This document shows positions 51,581 through 63,190 of a stretch of 64,000 nucleotides of DNA, one piece after another. The stretch is from Maylandia zebra (taxonomy: Eukaryota; Chordata; Actinopteri; Cichliformes; Cichlidae): assembly GCF_041146795.1 (NCBI RefSeq), contig NC_135177.1, positions 1,634,060 to 1,698,059 of the forward strand, in the 5' to 3' direction. Under the pieces are notes generated by a model. It had not been told where the DNA came from, searched no databases, and saw nothing but the letters and a program-made list of their open reading frames with translations. A program made the position numbers and the translations under genes. Numbering within the stretch: the first letter of the stretch is position 1; every line of letters begins with the position of its first letter.

Positions 51581-51999
51581 TATCTTACTCACTCACCTCC
51601 TGCAGTAAAATTAAAGTTTATGCCTAAAATACATTTTTATTGCTCCAGAGGAGAGATTAGTGTGAGAGACAGAGAGAGAAATGTTTAAAAGTTTGCTTGG
51701 ACTGTACCAGCCAAAGCTAACAATCTCTGCTGTAACAAAAGCAACACTTCCTTTGCACATGTCGAACATTTACACATACCATGGTTTGCTAAAGGGGAGT
51801 GCTTCTTAAATGCATCGGTTTAAGTGCTGAAGCAGAGACAGGTCCTGATGTTTCTAAATGAGGAAACAAAGAAACTATGATTCAACAGAAGGTAGCAGCA
51901 GGGAGAGCTTCATGGCCTGATCCAGGAGTGAAAGCTGTGCAGGATGGTAAAGGGACTCGTTTTATACCTCGTGCTCCAGCACGTTTTTTATGCTTATGT

Positions 52000-52160
52000 G
52001 CTTTTTATTTAATGTTCACATGCCAATGGATGCACTGGAGAGCAATTTGGGGTTAGTATCTTGCCCAATGAAGATTACAGCAGGCAGGGAGCAAACGGTG
52101 AACCTCGTGATTAGTAGAGGACCTGCTCTACCTCCTGAGCTACAGCCACCCAGGAAGTTA
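52000..52160 (-). mobile_element. tRNA-derived SINE fragment
   Basis: On the minus strand: GGGTGGCTGTAGCTCAGGAG (A box), then B-box region and GGGCAAGATACTAACCCC. Same family as 31945-32115, 53890-54075 and 60722-61010. Confidence 0.75.
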
Positions 52161-52956
52161 ATGGGCCAGTTTGAGCTCTTGCTGTCAAATCTAAGGATGC
52201 AGAGAAATCACGTCAGTAGTATTAGCTGTGTGTCTGAGGTAACACTGTAATACTTTACTATCTGTATATTCAGTACCTGGATTCATTTTAAGCTACAAGT
52301 GCATTTGTCATCAAACGGAGTGGTTTATAAAACAAATCTGCACAGATTTGACCCGTGTGGTGTGTTACTGGGTGTTTCATTACACTAAAGTCTCCTTTTG
52401 GTAAATGTTTCTGTGCCTATGGTTTCAGGAAGGGTGACACGAGGACAAAAAGAAAAAAACTTCCAAATGATGAATAATTTGTTCTGCAGTATCCGTCCAA
52501 AGCAAGAGTTCTGTTTAACCTGTTTAACCCAATATTATGAATTTCCATGTAACTCCTTATTTAAGAAGTAAGAACTTCAAACCTTGACAGCATCATCGAT
52601 CAGTCCCCTCAGTGTCACAGTCAAAGAATCAGGTTTCCCTTTAATCTCCTATCTGTTTGGTGCCCTCAGCTTCTAATCTTCTCAATTTATTCGAACATCT
52701 TGATTTAAATATATACTGCTAAACTGAAATCATCTTCAAAATCAAATACAGACTCTTCTGGCATCTGTACATCTTTCTGTACAGACAGAGAATACACCAG
52801 TTCATGTTTATGAAGTTTGTAAATGAATTAGGCTTCGGTTCAGTTATAGTTTCAGGTTTCCCAGGACTTTAAATCAATTCACTTCTTTCCCCTGCACGAC
52901 TCTTCACACAGCCTATGACCGATGAGTGCATGAGTGTGTGACAGACAGATAAGTCC

Positions 52957-55900
52957 TCAACTATCCACCACCTGATGTGGCAGAGTGACAGAGGAGCCGT
53001 TGATAAATGAGCCTTGTTTGTCTCTTCCCTTCAGAAAATAAGTGAGCAGCTCTCCTTTCCCCTTCACAAAGATGGGCCCTCTCCTCACGAAGCGGAAGCC
53101 ATACTCCTTCAGGATGTTGTAGCAGTCCTCCACTACCTGAGGGAAACACACAGAGTACAAAAGTATGTCTCATTGCTTTGTACAGTTGGGGACACAATTC
53201 AAAGCTGCACATTCAAAAGCTCCACTGGTTATGTTTGGTCACAGATATGGATGCATCGGCATCTGTCGCCAGAGTTGCGTCACCACATCCGGACTATCTT
53301 CTTACACCTGCATCCAGACCTGCTCCAGCTCTTGTACCCAGAGTTATTGCAGCCAGCACAGGTATGTGGGCTACCTGGAACACTTCAACCAGACCACCCC
53401 CCTCCTTTGCCCAGTAGACCTTATCATGATTCATTAAGCCTGTGCCACCAGTCTCAGTCACGTGTGCCACCAGCAGCTGGTCATTAGAGTTTCTAACCCA
53501 GCATGTTAGACGTATCTTACTGGTTTCAGCTCTGGGAAGGAGAGCAGCTTAGCCCTGCTACAGGAAGGACTGAGTGATGTTCTTGGTCCTCATAAGCATT
53601 TGTCCGAGGATTACAAGATCTTATTAGCTCACCTGAAGTTATCAAGTGTGCTAAACGATACATTTGTGACCCAACTGCATGTATCAGTGTGCTGAGGGCT
53701 CTCGGACAGGAGTACAAGCGAACTCAGTGCCGTCCTGTGCACACCACCCATAAAGGCAGGGGACTCTCAAGCTTTTGAAGCGGGTCTGTCCTGTGGGGAT
53801 GCTAACTACTGTCAACGGAGTAGCAGAGAGGTAACTCCACTGTGGATCCCATGCAGACCGACTACTTACCAAACTTGTAAATGGTTTTTTACATAAGTGC
53901 TTTCTATCTAACATTCACACATTCAGACTCCGATGGATGCATCGTAGAGAAACTTCGGGTTACTATCTTGTCCAAGGGTATATGGAATGCAGACTGGAGC
54001 AGCCAGGGATTGAACTACCAACCTTCCGATTAGTAGATGACCCGCTCTACCTCCTGAGCAACAGCCACCCCATAACTTTGGGAATACTGCCCCAACCAAG
54101 GCTATTTGCACTTACATCACTGGAGAGGAAAGTCAGTAGGCACTGTCAAACCAAGAACACAGGTACCGTAATTGTCGGGCTATAAGCCGCTACTTTTTGC
54201 ACAAGCTTTGAACCCTGCGGCTTTTAGTCAGGTGCTTCTTTTCTATGGATTGTCCGTGATTTTTGTCATATGGTAAGAGGATTTGTTTTGTTTGTTCCTC
54301 TGTTGTACGGCACTACGTTGCCTGGCGGAAGGGCATGTGATCAGACACACAGTATCGGGGTTCAAGAGTGGTATGTTGGTCACATGTCCATCCGCCAGGC
54401 AACGTAGTGCCGTACAAGTAGCACGAAATACAAACTTCAAAGTAGCACTACACGTTCAGCGGGAGGCGTGGATGACGAAGCCATCCTGAGCCTGTTTGTC
54501 TCCGACACTGGAGAAGAGGACTTTGGTGGTTTCAGTGCAGGAAGAAGAGAAAGATGGTGAATGACTGACTTTTCTTCTTGTTGAAGCCGTGTCACTGCAC
54601 CTGAGCCTAAAAGGTAGGCCGGATCTATTTTTCTGGTGTGCTGTAGGTTATTGTTATGTACTACATTTGTTACTCATTTATGAAGCACAGTACATGTTTC
54701 ATACCTGTAATTACCGCTACTTGTACATATACCTAAAAAGTTATGCAAATATGTATCCATAACTTGTTTTTCAAAATATTAATAAAAGTGATGTCTCCAA
54801 ACAGCCATCTCTTTCCTGACAATTCCCTTTGTGCATATTCTCTTACATATGATGAGTCAACATTGAAACACCTGCGGCTTTTAGTCAGGTGCGGCTAATG
54901 TATGTACAAAACAGGATTTCCCCTGATTCTAGCTTGTGCGGCTAATATTCAGGTGCGCTCTGTAGTCCGGGAAATACGGTAGTTTATTAGCCACTACCAC
55001 AAGACCACTTGCTGTGGCCCATCCATCTTCTAAGGCTCATGTCACAGAAGAAGAGAGAGTGTTTCGATCCCTATTGTGAGGAGCATTACTTGAGAGGATC
55101 CAAGGATTTCTCCAGGCTAGACGTGGCCACTGTGGTGGACTGGAGATGTTGGAGATGTGACGTAAACATGTTGCTGCATGCTCAAGAAACCCAGCAGCAC
55201 CTGTGGTGAGCAACGCCTCCTTGCACTACCTGCCTTGCCAAGGCTAAAGAACAAAACCCTAATATTCTTACCATGAATGCTGGATCCAGTGTCATCTATG
55301 CTGACCATCACGCTCATCATAGATGCAGACCTCTGCAATGCTGGACGACAGGTTGGAGAGAAAATTGTCTGCTCCCATGAAGTTCCTTGCCCTGCCCAGA
55401 CAGACAAGGCTGTGGCCCAATAAACCATCGCGACAGTAAGTCCTACAGCTGAATGGAGGATATCACTGGATATGTTCACCAAAGCAAAGCCAAAGGTGAG
55501 GCATTAAATATCGAAGTCATTCACAGCACAACAACTGGCCCTAGCTAAACAATCCTGCCCAGTGGAAACAACTGAGAAGAACCACCTACGACTTCCCCTT
55601 AAAGGTCTCAGCTGGGTGAGACCTATGATCGGATCAGATCACCCTCACCTTATTATTCGTGTTTGACCAGTGATCTGTGGCCTGGAGGGCCAGAAGCAGT
55701 CTGCACCAAGCTGGGTTTGGCACTGCAGCAACCCACAGTAGTCTACGACAGTAAGCTGATAGATGGTTACACTCAGCCTTACTCACACAGACAACATAGC
55801 TTTACAAAAACGTGGAAAGGCTGTGGCAGCTTGACATCCTCCCTTTCAGAAATATGCCACCTCAGCTGAAAGCACCTCAAGAAGCTGTCGTGGATCAATA

Positions 55901-58900
55901 GCCAGTGAGCTGTGATTATGGAAGGACTCCAGAAGGTCACAGACGTACAACCAGGAGCTCCACAAACTGGAGAAATCTGTGGTGAAGTTGACTCCAGAGG
56001 AGGGGGAATGGTTCGACTGGATTCGGTACATTCCACACCATCATGTGCACCACAGCAGCTGTGGCTGTAGCTTACACAAGGACACGGATTGCCACAACTG
56101 GCACTTTCCTGACGGCCAGATCCCAGGTAGCTCCTCAGAAGAAATGGTTCATGCTTCGTTTGGAGCTCAGAGCTGTTCAGACTACTCTGCAAACTCAGCT
56201 TGCTCTACCGCTGCAAAGCACCATGGACTGAATCCACTACTGCGCTGGGTTAGTTGTGGTCTGAGTCCTGTTAAAAGGTCTTCCATTTGTGCTGAAATCC
56301 AGGAGCTCACCAGTTCTCCCCCGTGGAAATATATCATACCAGTGGAAAACCTGGATAACGGCATCACAAGGGGGAAGCAGCTTCATGATCTTTCACCAGC
56401 CTGCTGCTGGGCCCCCATGTTATAGCAACAAACCTCAGAGCACTGGCCCTCCCAACCAACACACCTGTCCTCGCTGCAATGGCTGATCTGCTCACAGAGA
56501 GACTCCACGTCCACAAACCTGTATTCTGTCCAACTGGAGCTGACTGCTTGACATGAGCGCCTCAGAGGGATAATCTTTAAGTGCCTAATCATCAGATCTG
56601 CACACCTTGATTTGCTGTTGACTCTGTGCTCAGACGCTTTCCTCCTGGCCTTGTGTCTCCTGTCGAGAACACCATTCAATGTATATTCAAATCATAGATC
56701 CAATTTCTGAGGCAGGTCTCGAGAGCTGCTTTCTCCACCATATAGCCCATTCTTCAGGTGCATCTTGTAAATCAGAAGATTACCTTCCATACTAATCCAC
56801 CACACACATTTCTGATGAACCTGTGAGAGGGAAATAAGGTAAGTCTGCGCTCCAATCATCCTGAGGATCACATTGTTCCTAAGTCACCGCATGGCGGTAG
56901 AAGGGATCCTTAATGTGAAACCTCTTGGCTGCGCATCATTGGATACTGCTGATCCATTACATCAACTCTGCTGCTCGTGGGGCAGCAGGACGCCTCACTG
57001 CTGCAGGTGGTTTCTGGACAAGGTAACATCATCACCAGTGGAAGATTAAAGCATCCAGGCCAAACAGAAGTCTCAACACACGACCGTGCCATAGGCCAAG
57101 CTGTCATAATCGTGCCCCCTCAGTTGCCCAGGGTCATGTCGCTGGTGGAGGAATCAGAAAGATGTTTCCTGGGAAGAACGGTATAGTGCTAGATCACATC
57201 TGTATACAACCAGCGGCTGAGCTGGTTACTCTGCCTCAGATGCCAGATGGGAAGTCTTCCTCATAGCACAACAGATACTTTTTGCTGTGATCTTAAAACT
57301 GCTTAAAAGAAACTTTACACTATTTATCTGACCTCCTCTCTACAATAATCTCTTTGGAGGTTATTTGAATAAGATAAAGCAGAAGTCTGAAGTGAAGCAG
57401 TACCTGGATGTTGCCCATCACACCTGTGGACTCCATGCGGCTTGCCACGTTGACAGTGTTGCCCCAGATGTCAAAGTGGGGTTTGCGAGCACCAATCACT
57501 CCAGCTAGCACCCCTCCCTTATTTAGACCTAAAAGAGAGTGTTGAAATATGCAACGTGTTGACTTTCATTTTAATTCACTTCAGTCTGTTTATTTAGCGG
57601 CAAATCACAAGAAAAGTTGCCTCAAAGCACTTTTATGTACGGTAAACACTCGGCAATAATAACAAGAAAACCCCAATCAGACACCCTCATATGACCAAAC
57701 ATGTGGTGACAACTGGAAGAAGAAACCCTCTTTTAAAACCCTCCAGTAGACCGTGGCTCAGGGATGAAGGCAGCAGGACAGGACAAAGACACACAGAGTG
57801 TATTATGCCCCCAGCAGCCACGGGCAGCATAACTAAGGGAGGGCCAAGAATAAGCTTCATCAAAAAAGAAAGTTTTGAGCTTACATTTTAAAGTATAGAG
57901 GCGATATGTCTCCCATATCCAAACTGGAAGCTGGTTCCCCAGAAGAGTGACATGTACAGCGAGGATGTAACACTATTAACAAGAAAATGGGACTCTGTGG
58001 AAGTAGAGGTTAGGTCCTGTAGCTGCTCTGCACTGTGTGGACACATGGCATTGAATAAGATAACAGTGGAGGAATTATAACCTTAAACTTAGTTACAGCA
58101 ATTTTAGAAAAACATCTTCGTTGTAATTCATTATTATCAGGAAGTCCTAAAAACTCCCTGAAAAGCCTTCAGCTAATCCAAAATGCTGCAGCAAGAGTCC
58201 TGACAGGGACTAGAAAGAGAGAGCAGATTTCTCCTGTTCTGGCTTCCTGTTAAATCCAGGATTCAAAATCCTGCTCCTCACATACAAGGTCTTAAATAAT
58301 CAGGCCCCATCTTATCTTAATGACCTTGTAGTACCATATCACCCTATTAGAGCACTTGGCTCTCGCTCTGCAGGCCTACTTGTTGTTCCTAGAGTATTTA
58401 AAAGTAGAATGGGAGGCAGAGCCTTCAGTTTTCAGGCCCCTCTTCTGTGGAACCAGCTTCCAGTTTGGATTCAGGAGACAGAAACTATCTCTACTTTCAA
58501 GATTAGGCTTCAAACTTTCCTTTTTGCTAAAGCATATAGTTAGGGCTGGACCAGGTGACCCTGAATCCTCCCTTAGTTATGCTGCATTTTGTTACAATTT
58601 TACAACATGATATAAATGTAGTTTTCCATCTAATGTTTTCGAGGCTGCTTATTGAATCTTTCATGTTCCATGACACTTGAGACTCTATAAGACGAGTCAA
58701 AACGTCCTCTCCACCACAACCTCAGCCTCCCTGACATGCTGCTCACTGTCTGTCTTATTTACAATCAGAAGTAAACGTTTTCTAACAGACCAGGTCTCTC
58801 CCCGGTCAGGGCATAGTGTATGAAAGTTATACTCAAAGTTATATTTTAAAGTTGATTCAAGTGTCACAATCAAAAGCAAAGATCTCATTTTAGTTCAGGA

Positions 58901-61900
58901 TGATTCCAACTCAAAGATCAAACCCACGATGAAGTTTGTCTGCGACGCAGAGTAACAGAAGAATGCTCTGGTAGTCTGCATGCTCCCTGATAATTCACTG
59001 GAGAACATTTAGATAAAAATAAAAGGTCATATGTCCATGTGGGACTGGTGGCTGTGATTTCTCCTTTTTTGCCAACACTCAGTTCATGTTTTAGACATGA
59101 TTCCTTCTGGGTCAAAATCCCTTTTGTAATGTTTCTAATAGTCTTCGTTTTAACAAAAAATAAATACACTGGAGATGCTAATTACTCATTTAAAACTACG
59201 GTAATGCTAAGTGAATGAATGCTATACAGCATGAACACAACATGTACAAGATGAAGTCTGCAAGTTCAGCTTTGCTCCTGACGTCAACTATTTGTTGTGT
59301 TTTGTTCCTACATGGTTTGAATCCACTGACCATAAGAGAGATAACATATCTTTGACGGACCTGCACAGCAACACACCTAACATGCAACCCTTCAACCGTC
59401 TTAAGATTAGGACGTACCGATGCGCAGCATGAAATTGTTGAATGATTGGTAGTTGATGTTCATAAGTGTAACCTTCATGGCCAGCGCAAAGTCTGCGAGG
59501 TCTGCCAGGTGCTGCCAGCGCTCGGTGTCCGACAGCTCTTCCTTCTGTCAGGCAAAAGCAAATTCAGTTTTTTACTTGGTTAAATGCTTCACTTTGTAAA
59601 CAGCTCTTTACTGTATTATAAATCTGGATTATTGATTTGGGTTCTTCTGTGTAAAAACAACCAAGCAGATAACTGGGAGTGAGCGTCTTTTTTCCTGGTG
59701 ACGAACTTTGAACCACCAAGCAGTTCAGTCACGTGAGTCCATTTTCTTAGGCTATTAAATTCAGCCTTTAATTTTTCATCATTCTCTGTTGTGCTTGTAT
59801 TCATAATGATATTAACATTAATGCTTGTATAAGCCTCTCACCTCAGCATTAAACTATCACTAACTCGTTCTGTCAGCGCCTCACTCTCACCCAAAACTCG
59901 GAAATAAAACCGTCGAACCTTAAAACGAGGCTTTCAACAGGAAAATAAAAGGTCACATCTCTGTGTGGGACTGGTCAAATCACATTGTAATGTGACCGGA
60001 TTTGACCAGCCAAATGGCCTAAACGTGAGCATTGAATCCTAAAACAAGGATTTCAACGGGTGCAAATAAAATGGTGTTCTTATGTTTAATGTGTCCAATC
60101 CAGGCCTCGCGGGCCGGTGTCCTGCAGGGTTTAGACGTGTCCTTGATCCAACACAGCTGATCTAAATGGCTGAATGACCTCCCCGACATGTGCTGAAGTT
60201 CTCCAGAGGCCTGGCAATGAGCTCATCATGTGATTCAGGTGTGTTGAACCAAGGTGAGATCTAACACCTGCAGGACACCGGCCCTCGAGGCCTGGAGTTG
60301 GACACCCCTGATGTAAATACTGACTCACTACTCAAAATGCCTAAAATGAACACAAATTCTACGTATATGTAGGATGTGGCCCACAAAAAAACCCAAAGCC
60401 TTAGCTCATTTAAACTTTGTAGCTCAGGTGGTGGAGCAGGTCACCTGCTTATCAGAAGGATGATGGTTTGATGCCCATCTGCTCCAGTCTGCATGACTAA
60501 TATCCTTGGAAAAGCTACTGACCCCAGTTTGGAGTGTGAATGGGTGAATGAGGCGTGTAAAGTGCTGTGTGTCATCAGTTACAGTAGATAAGCAGTAGAT
60601 TACATGCATCCCTGGACGTCTCCACTGCAAACACCAACCTCTGGTGAAGCTGACGTCGATTTTTCTTTCAAGATGACCAAACTGTTGATCTGATAAATCA
60701 TTGCCAAAAGTCAGAATGTCGACACTGACTGTGGCTCTAGCTCAGGAGGTACAGCAGGTCGCCTTGGAAGGTTGGTGGTTCAATCCCTGGCTCCTCCAGT
60801 CTGCATGTCAAGTATCCTTAGGCAAGATAGTAACCCAGAGCTGCTCTCCGATACATCCATCGGAGCATGACTGTGTGTGAATGTAGTTAGATAAGCATAA
60901 AGAAAGTGCTTGTGTGAATGGGTGAATGTGGCAAGTTGTGTAGAGCGCTTTGAGTACTCGGGAGAGTAGAAGAGCGCTATAGAAGAACCCGTCCTTTTAC
61001 CATTACTAAGCTCCACTAGTTTGTGCGTCGGGACAACCATGTGGTCTGTGGTGTGCGACAGCATGCGACTTTGTTCTGGAAAGATTAGACTGGAAAACAC
61101 AGCAGCACACAAACGCAGCCTGTGCTCTAACACGACTGTGTCGACCAAAGCTCGTTTATCCAAAGTGAAAATGCAATAAAGCATCGAAAGCCTCAACATC
61201 AAACCTGAGGGACACATTTTAGACTTAAGGATGTCGTCACCACAATAAGGACATCAAACCTATTATCTATTAGCACTCAACACGTAATTTAACTCTCCAT
61301 TATGCTCAGTGCACGGTTAGTAATCTTCCATTATTATAGCCTTAATTAGAACATAGGTTACATTTGTCTTATATCCTTGTCGAGTGAGGTGGTTTTTTCC
61401 TTAACTGTCCAATTTAAATATTTCTTTATATTCATAGTAAATCAGATAGATTATCATTACATTTGTTGTCAAACTAACTGAACTAACTAAAGAATCTGCA
61501 ACATTTCACTGATTGTTTATTAAGACTTCAGCCTATAAATTCCTATAAATTATGAAAAATCTACGTTACCATGGAAATAACTGAGTTACAGGCTGTCTCA
61601 GCTGTGCCCTCTGCACTACAGTAAACTGTACCTGCATCCTAATCAGATCATCTTAATCAAATTAATATTTCCACAAAGAGAGTTGCACCAAACCTGCAGC
61701 AGATCTAGATCTATTCACACTAAGATGCAATTATGTTGGCTCTGTCAGCCATGACACACACTGAAGCTGAAGAAGTCATGTGACCACACTGACCTTGATG
61801 GAGTTGTAACCGTTGCTGACGTCCGGGGTGACACCTGACGCTGCCATGTATGTGCTGCCAATAGTCTTGATTTTTGTAATGCAGCGAAACTGAGGCTCAT

Positions 61901-61907
61901 CCAGCAG
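52957..61907 (-). CDS. adcy3: Adenylate cyclase type 3, last four coding exons (partial gene)
   Basis: Membrane adenylate cyclase making cAMP from ATP; ADCY3 is the olfactory and ciliary isoform. Minus-strand exons: 61794-61907, 59418-59544, 57404-57528, 52957-53136. They total 546 nt (181 aa plus stop) with matching phases. They encode the second cyclase domain (C2): [20 protein letters not shown] (the Lys of KTIG is the adenine-contact residue), then [31 protein letters not shown], and [20 protein letters not shown] (with the C2 catalytic N and R). The final exon has [20 protein letters not shown] and the C-terminus [10 protein letters not shown]. That C-terminus is what points to ADCY3 rather than other isoforms. 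The C1 domain, membrane cassettes and first part of C2 lie right of the window. The 4.3-kb last intron carries a BEL/Pao element in antisense. Confidence 0.93.
53890..54075 (-). mobile_element. tRNA-derived SINE fragment in adcy3 last intron
   Basis: On the minus strand: GGGGTGGCTGTTGCTCAGGA, then TAGAGCGGGTCATCTACTAA and GGTTGGTAGTTCAATCCCTG (B box), ending in ATGCATCCATCGGAGTCTG. Same SINE family as the copies near 32 kb, 52 kb and 60.8 kb. Confidence 0.8.
54164..54981. mobile_element. TIR DNA element with internal hairpin, adcy3 last intron
   Basis: The left end TACCGTAATTGTCGGGCTAT and the right end (TAGTCCGGGAAATACGGTA) are imperfect inverted repeats. GCGGCTTTTAGTCAGGTGC recurs near both ends. 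The superfamily is not assigned and no clear target duplication is visible. An internal hairpin spans 54304-54416. Confidence 0.65.
54304..54416. repeat. 37-bp inverted repeat (2 mismatches), 39-bp loop
   Basis: Arms 54304-54340 and 54380-54416 (starting TGTACGGCACTACGTTGCC) are reverse complements with two mismatches. The loop holds GGGGTTCAAGAGTGG, which resembles a polymerase III B box. Confidence 0.9.
54990..57260 (+). pseudogene. BEL/Pao LTR-retrotransposon pol remnant, antisense in adcy3 intron
   Basis: Broken frames on the plus strand read in the order of a BEL/Pao polyprotein. A protease-side segment ([15 protein letters not shown], then [10 protein letters not shown], about 55515-55650) is followed by [15 protein letters not shown] (about 55684). 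The RT approach is [11 protein letters not shown] and KLTPEE...IPHHHVHH (about 55815-56050). The RNase H side is [19 protein letters not shown] and [15 protein letters not shown] with [10 protein letters not shown]. Integrase C-terminal pieces are [19 protein letters not shown] and [14 protein letters not shown], to about 57200. Many stops, frameshifts and internal deletions; no LTRs recognised. Dead copy. Confidence 0.8.
57560..58075 (-). mobile_element. L2/Maui-like LINE, degraded (minus), adcy3 intron
   Basis: Reverse complement of the family 3' tail (GGCAAATCACAAG, GCCTCAAAGCACTTT, CATATGACC) running into the ORF C-terminal region near 57850-58000 (AAACTGGAAGCTGGTTCC). More diverged than the other copies. 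Confidence 0.65.
58110..58600 (+). mobile_element. L2/Maui-like LINE, ORF2 C-terminus, adcy3 intron
   Basis: Nearly identical to 35705-36165: TTATTATCAGGAAGTCCTAA, AATGCTGCAGCAAGAGTCCT and GTATTTAAAAGTAGAATGGG, ending at CCTTAGTTATGCTGCA where the 3' UTR should begin. Truncated at both ends and lies head-on to the minus-strand copy at 57560-58075. Confidence 0.88.
60091..60310. mobile_element. Short palindromic DNA element (MITE), second copy
   Basis: GTGTCCAATCCAGGCCTCGC at left, CGAGGCCTGGAGTTGGACAC at right, with CTGCAGG and CTCCAGAGGCCTGG inside. Same family as 23798-24026. Inserted in an adcy3 intron. Confidence 0.75.
60410..60605 (+). mobile_element. Diverged tRNA-derived SINE copy
   Basis: TTGTAGCTCAGGTGGTGGAG (A box), GATGGTTTGATGCCC in the B-box position, then CTGCTCCAGTCTGCATGACT. 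Older than the adjacent copy at 60722. Confidence 0.65.
60722..61010 (+). mobile_element. tRNA-derived SINE, near full length
   Basis: GTGGCTCTAGCTCAGGAGGT carries the A box and GGTTCAATCCC the B box of a tRNA-like pol III promoter. A unique body follows (CTCCTCCAGTCTGCATGTCA, GGCAAGATAGTAACCC), then an L2-like tail (AGAGCGCTTTGAGTACTCGG, AAGAGCGCTATAG). The best copy of this SINE in the window. Confidence 0.85.
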
Positions 61908-62480
61908 CTGACATGGAGACAAGTGGGAGGTTGTGTTACTGACAATGAAAGCACAGACAAACATGCTGCAACCATTTTTAAAAAGCACTGCACCCTGGCC
62001 ATCTGAGCAACTTACATTTCAACTTCATCTCACCACAAAACGGACATATCGAGGTGTTTGTAACCGTTTTCAATATTACTGTACCGTCAGGGGTCTGCTA
62101 TCACACAGCTGAAAGAAAACATGAACGTTTGGGAATTAAACGATTTCTGCAATGACAACATGTAGATGTGGTCTGATCACCATCCAAGTCATAATTAGAG
62201 ACTTCAAGTAAAATCAGATTTAAACTAATGTACAGAAACTTTTATGGTTCTTGTGTCTTTTTCATCCACGACTCTTTCTAGTGCACGAATCACAGCTGGA
62301 ATCACTGCGTCAGCGAGCTCACAGATATTTGAGATATATTCCTGATTTCAATGTCTGCTTTCTCTGCTCATTTATACACATTGATTTGTTTAAGGTCACG
62401 TTATGTAAACCAATTTGGCTTGGTTAAAGTTGGCGGTCATCTCCAAGCCACTTTCTAACCCACCTCCACCACAACCCCAC
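61908..62480. other. adcy3 intron sequence
   Basis: Intron upstream (in transcript terms) of the first visible adcy3 exon. I looked for the preceding C2 exon (FLNEI/SDFD block) up to 64000 and did not find it. Confidence 0.5.
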
Positions 62481-62484
62481 CTGT

Positions 62485-62875
62485 ATTAGTTATGCTGCAA
62501 TATGTGTAGGCTGCTGGGGGATTCCCATGATGCACTGGGTGTTAACAGACCTCTCTGCATTGAATCATATCTGTTATTAACCTCTGTCTCTCTTCCACAG
62601 CATGTCTTTATCCTGTCTTCCTTCTCTCACCCCAACCAATCGCAGCAGATGGCCCCGCCCCTCCCTGAGCCTGGTTCTGCTGGAGGTTTCTTCCTGTTAA
62701 AAGGGAGTTTTTCCTTCCCACTGTCGCCAAAGTGCTGCTCATAGGGGGTCATATGATTGTTGGGTTTCTGTCTGTATGTATTATTGTAGGGTCGACCTTA
62801 CTATATAAAGCACCTTGAGGCGACTGTTGCTGTGATTTGGTGCTGTATGAATGACACTGAATTAAAATAAAATGG
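62485..62875 (+). mobile_element. L2/Maui-like LINE 3' tail
   Basis: From TTAGTTATGCTGCAATATGT through TGTTAACAGACCTCTCTGCA to AAAGCACCTTGAGGCGACTG. Contains the conserved CATATGATTGTTGGGTTT. Antisense to adcy3. Confidence 0.9.
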
Positions 62876-62911
62876 AATTATTGCTGTATCTGACTTAATC
62901 TTTGCTCTATA

Positions 62912-63190
62912 TGAGCTCTAGAGACCGGCCCACCAGGTATTATAGGAAAAGCCATAAAGAATGAAAACAAACGCTGTTGTGACAGTGATGCACAGTCTTG
63001 TTGGTATATGTGTGATTTCTATACATTTTACATCAGATAAAAACTTTGGTTGTAAGATTCAGATAATTATTTAATAAAAGCAAAACATTTTAAATGAGAC
63101 TAAGAAATAAAAGTATGTCTTTGTGCCCCCCTCTCCCTGTTAATGCCCTACCTGCCCCCCTGGCAACACTTTGCTAGACCCGCCCCTGCA
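62912..63190. mobile_element. hAT-like element remnant, one end only
   Basis: The right end reads GCTAGACCCGCCCCTG (complement CAGGGGCGGG, a common hAT start). The body (GACCGGCCCACCAGGTATTA, TTGTGACAGTGATGCACAGT) resembles a repeat I have seen in fish genomes. The other terminus was not identified. Confidence 0.45.

Noticed and set aside
53014..53487. 157-codon plus-strand frame at the adcy3 last exon
   Set aside because: Antisense shadow of the adcy3 terminal coding exon and nearby intron.
54341..54379. tRNA gene in the hairpin loop
   Set aside because: Only a B-box-like string is present. There is no cloverleaf or A box, so a tRNA call is not supported.
62502..62744. Open frames repeatedly ending in a proline-rich stretch with FFLLKGSFSFPLSPK (also at 51054-51449, 29472-29807 and 49468-49665)
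   Set aside because: They are chance frames through the conserved 3' UTR of the L2/Maui-like LINE. The similarity is between repeat copies and does not reflect protein function.
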